Below, in pieces: positions 24,581-25,627 of a DNA stretch of 25,627 nt; position 1 is the stretch's first letter; every line of letters begins with the position of its first letter. A program made the position numbers and the translations under genes. This DNA comes from an uncultured Acetatifactor sp. (GTDB lineage: Bacteria; Bacillota; Clostridia; Lachnospirales; Lachnospiraceae), in contig CAJUNZ010000037.1 in the NCBI GenBank assembly GCA_910587755.1, positions 1 to 25,627 on the forward strand, read 5' to 3'. The notes below the pieces were generated by a model, which saw only the letters and a program-made list of their open reading frames with translations, made no database searches and was not told the DNA's origin.

Positions 24581-24626
24581 GAATGATTTTTTCTGAAAAT
24601 ATTCTGTTCTCCTGCCGGAGGGGCTG

Positions 24627-25627
24627 TCAGCCCTTCAGCCGGAATTTTGCCACCAGGTTCTTGAGCATTTCGGCCTGGCCGGAGAGCTCTTCACTGGCTG
24701 CCGCGCTGGTCTCAGAAGTGGCGGCGTTGGACTGGATAACCACGGAGATCTGCTCTATACCCTGAGTGATCTCTGACACATCGGCGGCCTGTTTGGTGGT
24801 ATGTTCTGCGATATCCCCAATCAATGTGTTCATCTCATCTGCCTGGGCGACAACGGCCATCATGGACTCTGCCGTATCCTGGGCTGCACGGACACCTTCT
24901 GCCATGGAATCCACGGTCTGGCCCAGCAGTTCCGTGGTCTCCTGGGCTGCTTCGGAAGATTTTCCAGCCAGTGTGCGGACTTCATCTGCCACCACGGCAA
25001 ATCCCTTGCCGGCTTCTCCTACCCGGGCAGCTTCCACAGCGGCGTTCAGAGCCAGGATGTTGGTCTGGAAGGCAATGTCTTCAATGGTTTTTACGATCTT
25101 GTGGATCTCTGTGGACTTCTCGCTGATCTTTTCAATCACCACCGTCATATTCTTCATCTTGTCATTGCTGTTCAGAAGTTCATTTTTTACATTCTGGGAG
25201 ATGTTGCTGGCATCCTGGGCATTTTGTGCGGTAACGCGGGCCAGGCCGGACACGGAGTTGATATGTTGCGCCAGTGTTTCCACAGAAGATGCCTGCTCCG
25301 TGGAACCCTGGGAAAGAGACATGGCTCCATCGGAAACCTGTTCTGCACCAAGGGCCACTTCCCTGGAGGCGTCGCGAATCTGCCTCATAGCATGGTTGAG
25401 GGAGTAGGAAATCTCGTCCAGAGAGTTTTTGATTTTCTCAAATTCACCAGTATAGTCGTTTTCCAGCGTGAAAGTCAGATTTCCTCCCGCAATCTCGTGG
25501 AGTTTTTCTGCGATCTCATTGATATATTTTATGTATTCGCGCAGCCGAACTGTAACCCGGTTAAAATTGTTAGCCAATATACCCAGTTCATCTCTGGAGC
25601 GGTATTGAATGGACTGGTTCAGGTCGC
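24627..25627 (-). CDS. Methyl-accepting chemotaxis protein, C-terminal part
   Basis: Only the C-terminal part lies in the window; the gene runs off the right edge. The visible frame starts in the end of a HAMP domain (DLNQSIQYRSRDELGILANN) and continues through the helical cytoplasmic signalling domain. The tip that binds CheA and CheW is clear: IEDIAFQTNILALNAAVEAA, then RVGEAGKGFAVVADEVRTLA. Heptad-type helices on both sides hold probable methylation sites in Gln/Glu-rich and Ala/Ser-rich segments (EQASSVETLAQ, SAAASEELSGQ). The protein ends KNLVAKFRLKG, with no C-terminal CheR-binding pentapeptide. The sensor domain is not visible, so the ligand is unknown. Confidence 0.92.
   Translation of the reverse strand, partial: DLNQSIQYRSRDELGILANNFNRVTVRLREYIKYINEIAEKLHEIAGGNLTFTLENDYTGEFEKIKNSLDEISYSLNHAMRQIRDASREVALGAEQVSDGAMSLSQGSTEQASSVETLAQHINSVSGLARVTAQNAQDASNISQNVKNELLNSNDKMKNMTVVIEKISEKSTEIHKIVKTIEDIAFQTNILALNAAVEAARVGEAGKGFAVVADEVRTLAGKSSEAAQETTELLGQTVDSMAEGVRAAQDTAESMMAVVAQADEMNTLIGDIAEHTTKQAADVSEITQGIEQISVVIQSNAATSETSAAASEELSGQAEMLKNLVAKFRLKG

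Overview
The window looks like a chromosomal segment of a spore-forming Clostridia, most likely Lachnospiraceae (clostridial cluster XIVa type). Reasons: moderate G+C, strong AAGGAGG-type ribosome sites, use of GTG and TTG starts where those sites demand it, collagen-like spore-surface proteins with a BclB-type C-terminal domain, and Rpn-like and AAA-ATPase/PD-(D/E)XK genes of the kind common in gut Lachnospiraceae. No rRNA, tRNA or CRISPR array was seen.

Layout. 148-2083 (minus): a nucleotidyltransferase-fold protein behind a wrecked UvrA-like ABC gene that fuses the start of the first ABC module to the body of the second. 2395-3747 (minus): a DUF1266-type lipoprotein with a good promoter and terminator. 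4005-8375 (plus): a complete polyamine-type ABC import operon, potABCD, with a near-consensus promoter, a structured leader of about 230 nt and a terminator. 8559-11699 (plus): a spore-surface locus with two collagen-like proteins around a family 2 glycosyltransferase; both collagen genes have the same sigma-K-like promoter pattern. 11881-15520 (plus): an M28 metallopeptidase, an unrecognised membrane or secreted protein and a D-Ala-D-Ala carboxypeptidase-type (S11) protein. 15595-18013: a decayed zone with a large hairpin, a small frameshifted gene and an Rpn-family nuclease gene split by a palindromic MITE-like insertion. 18014-19666: a two-gene ABC-2 exporter with a palindromic operator candidate just before it. 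20083-21660: an AAA-ATPase/PD-(D/E)XK protein. 21954-23792: a cytoplasmic GH20-type hexosaminidase. 24018-24479: a small lipoprotein. 24627 to the right edge (minus): the C-terminal part of a methyl-accepting chemotaxis protein.

Most notable result: the insertion at 16937-17099. It is one long imperfect palindrome bounded by CTAG on both sides. Removing it with one CTAG copy rejoins an N-terminal fragment (17097-17174) to the rest of the Rpn-type gene in frame, giving a 331-residue protein. This identifies the element, its exact ends and its target site from the sequence alone.

How genes work together: the pot genes form one importer (ATPase, two permeases, binding protein). The two collagen-like proteins and the glycosyltransferase probably build and decorate the outer spore surface under late mother-cell control. 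The M28/unknown/S11 group may be one transcription unit linked to peptide or wall turnover, but that is weaker. The rest appear to be independent units.
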